Positions 23,432 through 24,814 of a stretch of 24,814 nt of DNA are shown in pieces (position 1 is the first letter of the stretch; each line of letters opens with the position of its first letter). The stretch comes from CBDVBE01 sp964543525. GTDB taxonomy: Bacteria; Fibrobacterota; Chitinivibrionia; Chitinivibrionales; JANQEN01. The notes beneath the pieces were generated by a model. The model saw nothing but the letters and a program-made list of their open reading frames with translations. It did no database searches and was not told where the DNA came from. The position numbers and the translations under genes are program-made. The stretch covers positions 1 through 24,814 of the forward strand of contig CAZIYW010000076.1 in NCBI GenBank assembly GCA_964543525.1, given 5' to 3'.

Positions 23432-24814
23432 CTAACGACAATTACTTTTTATACCAATAACCTTTCGCACTATCTCAGAACTTCCATCAGAATATACCAC
23501 TTTCAGTACTCCCAGATAAGTACCGTCAGCGACTATTCTTTTTTCTCTGTTTCTCAGATCCCATGAAACGGTAATACGCCGAGTATATGGGCGGTAATTC
23601 CGCAGCGTCTTTTCACTTATACAGTTACCCGGCGGATCATACACGGTGAATTCACCACCGGTGAGATCTTTTTTGGAAATCAGTTGAAACAGTGCGTCAT
23701 ATCCGGCATCTTTGCACACCGGATTTCTTACGATACCACATTCGGCGAGAATTTCCGTATCACTCTTTTCAGCAGAATCGGGTATCGACACCGGATAATC
23801 AATGGCAAACAGCGCATTACTCACATCAAAAGGATTGCCGCCGACACTATTACTCACCCGTACCATGCACTGTTGTGAGGTATCCGCCGGAATAACCCAC
23901 GGGCAGGAGCCGGTGTTGGCCATTTTATCAAGTATACTTTTCCAGGTACCGCCGGCATCCGTTGAATACTCGACTTTCACACTGTCAACAGCACCGGTTG
24001 ATGTCCATGAGATGGTTTTTACCGCACCCACTTCCCAGCTTTCCGCACCGTTGGGTGTTGTGACCGTAATAGTCGGCAATATCAGCACGTTCAGTGTTGC
24101 CGGAGCACTCTCCACAGAACCAATTGCATTGGAGGCAACACAGGTGTAGTCACCGGCATCAGTCAAGGCTACGGTTGGTACTGTCAGGATACTGTCTATC
24201 GCACCCGACAGCACGCCACCGTTCTTTTTCCATTGGTATGCTATGGGTGCGGCCCCGGTCACCTCAATAAAAAAGGTAACACTTTCACCGGTGTATTTCG
24301 TCTGAAACTGCGGTTCTGTCGTAATTACCGGCGGATCAATACCTTCAAGGCTGCCGAGTATTGCTATTCCGTTAACCGAATAATCGGGACCGCCCGAGGA
24401 ATAGGAAATAATCGCCGGAAATTCACTGTCCTCCGAAGAGTCCCAGATACGGTACCCGAGCTGCTCGCCGACCTGCATTCCGTCAACAGTATCGGTTGTC
24501 TGGCTGTTTTCACCCCACACGGTGAGTGCTGTCGTCGAACCGTCCCAGACAACAGCTCCCACACATAAACCGGACGGTGAGAACACCCCGATCTCATCAC
24601 CGGCGTCGAGCGGTCCGCTGTTTACCGTGGGTTGTATCGTATCCGGAATCAATACCGACATGTTGTTGCCGGTTTTATCGGTAAAGGTGAAATGTACCAG
24701 GCGCGATTGTGACTTGTCGATGGGTGCACCGGCGTCAGCAGATTCACCGGAGACTGCATACGTAAAGTCCGCAGCTTCACTCATGTATATCTGGTACCCC
24801 TGACCGGGCTGCAT
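23432..24814 (-). CDS. Large Ig-domain surface protein, 3' part (runs off right edge)
   Basis: The last 460 codons of a longer gene; the frame is open to the window edge and the first residues ('QPGQGYQIYMSEAADFTY') look internal, so the true start lies outside. Order: a beta-rich segment with 'IGVFSPSGLCVGAVVW' (~50-155), an I-set Ig domain (~157-245, 'YQWKKNGGVLS' and 'DAGDYTCVASN'), a Ser-Thr-rich/Kre9-KNH-like domain (~248-340, 'TTPNGAESWEVG' and 'YSTDAGGTWKS') and a FlgD-like C-terminal domain (~360-460, 'GEFTVYDPPGN', 'VSWDLRNREKRIVADGTY'). The Kre9-like domain is the same type as in the two DNRLRE proteins at 311-3378. Likely exported and surface-attached, possibly part of a carbohydrate-acting or adhesive protein; the missing N-terminal part would decide. 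Confidence 0.8.
   Translation of the reverse strand: MQPGQGYQIYMSEAADFTYAVSGESADAGAPIDKSQSRLVHFTFTDKTGNNMSVLIPDTIQPTVNSGPLDAGDEIGVFSPSGLCVGAVVWDGSTTALTVWGENSQTTDTVDGMQVGEQLGYRIWDSSEDSEFPAIISYSSGGPDYSVNGIAILGSLEGIDPPVITTEPQFQTKYTGESVTFFIEVTGAAPIAYQWKKNGGVLSGAIDSILTVPTVALTDAGDYTCVASNAIGSVESAPATLNVLILPTITVTTPNGAESWEVGAVKTISWTSTGAVDSVKVEYSTDAGGTWKSILDKMANTGSCPWVIPADTSQQCMVRVSNSVGGNPFDVSNALFAIDYPVSIPDSAEKSDTEILAECGIVRNPVCKDAGYDALFQLISKKDLTGGEFTVYDPPGNCISEKTLRNYRPYTRRITVSWDLRNREKRIVADGTYLGVLKVVYSDGSSEIVRKVIGIKSNCR

Overview
This window comes from a Gram-negative, probably strictly anaerobic bacterium, and looks like a draft or metagenome assembly because a 10-base N run lies inside one gene. Two outer-membrane barrel proteins show the Gram-negative envelope. 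Secreted DNRLRE and Ser-Thr-rich (Kre9/KNH-like) surface proteins with FlgD/Por-like C-terminal tails fit the FCB group, perhaps Fibrobacterota or a relative; this placement is inference. The most striking feature is selenocysteine: four genes are each interrupted by one in-frame UGA and continue in the same frame with recognisable family sequence. Other genes here (ABC permease, activase, fused dehydratase) end normally at UGA, so this is not a genome-wide code change.

Layout. 1-3378 (+): a short gene tail, then two paralogous secreted DNRLRE proteins, each with an in-frame UGA in the same loop. Between them lies a 700-base gap with a terminator and a GC-richer, strongly foldable block that may be a structured RNA. 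3549-4571 (-): an ApbE-type flavin transferase. 4956-6182 (-): a DcaP-like porin. 6320-6401: a decayed group II intron 3' end. 6522-10511 (-): an apparent operon of substrate-binding protein, permease and ATPase (taurine/nitrate/NMT1-type ABC importer) followed by an outer-membrane barrel.

11068-20571 is a redox cluster: a BadF/HgdC-type ATP-dependent activase (-); divergent from it a 2-hydroxyacyl-CoA dehydratase/double-cubane-type protein in which Sec replaces a conserved Cys (+); a convergent aldehyde:ferredoxin oxidoreductase-family tungsto-enzyme (-); three tandem ~205-bp inverted-repeat-bounded elements; an 868-residue protein made of two fused dehydratase-type halves (-); and a further dehydratase-type subunit (-). 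The working idea is that reduced ferredoxin, possibly from the AOR-family enzyme, feeds the activase, which fires low-potential electrons into the double-cubane-type proteins to reduce a substrate brought in by the importer and barrel. The substrate cannot be read from the sequence.

20750-24814 (-): a secreted thioredoxin-like protein with a Sec-Gly-Pro-Cys active site; a 46-residue peptide with 10 Cys that has its own ribosome binding site and terminator; a REP-like hairpin; a SAM-dependent methyltransferase; and the 3' part of a large Ig-domain surface protein running off the right edge.
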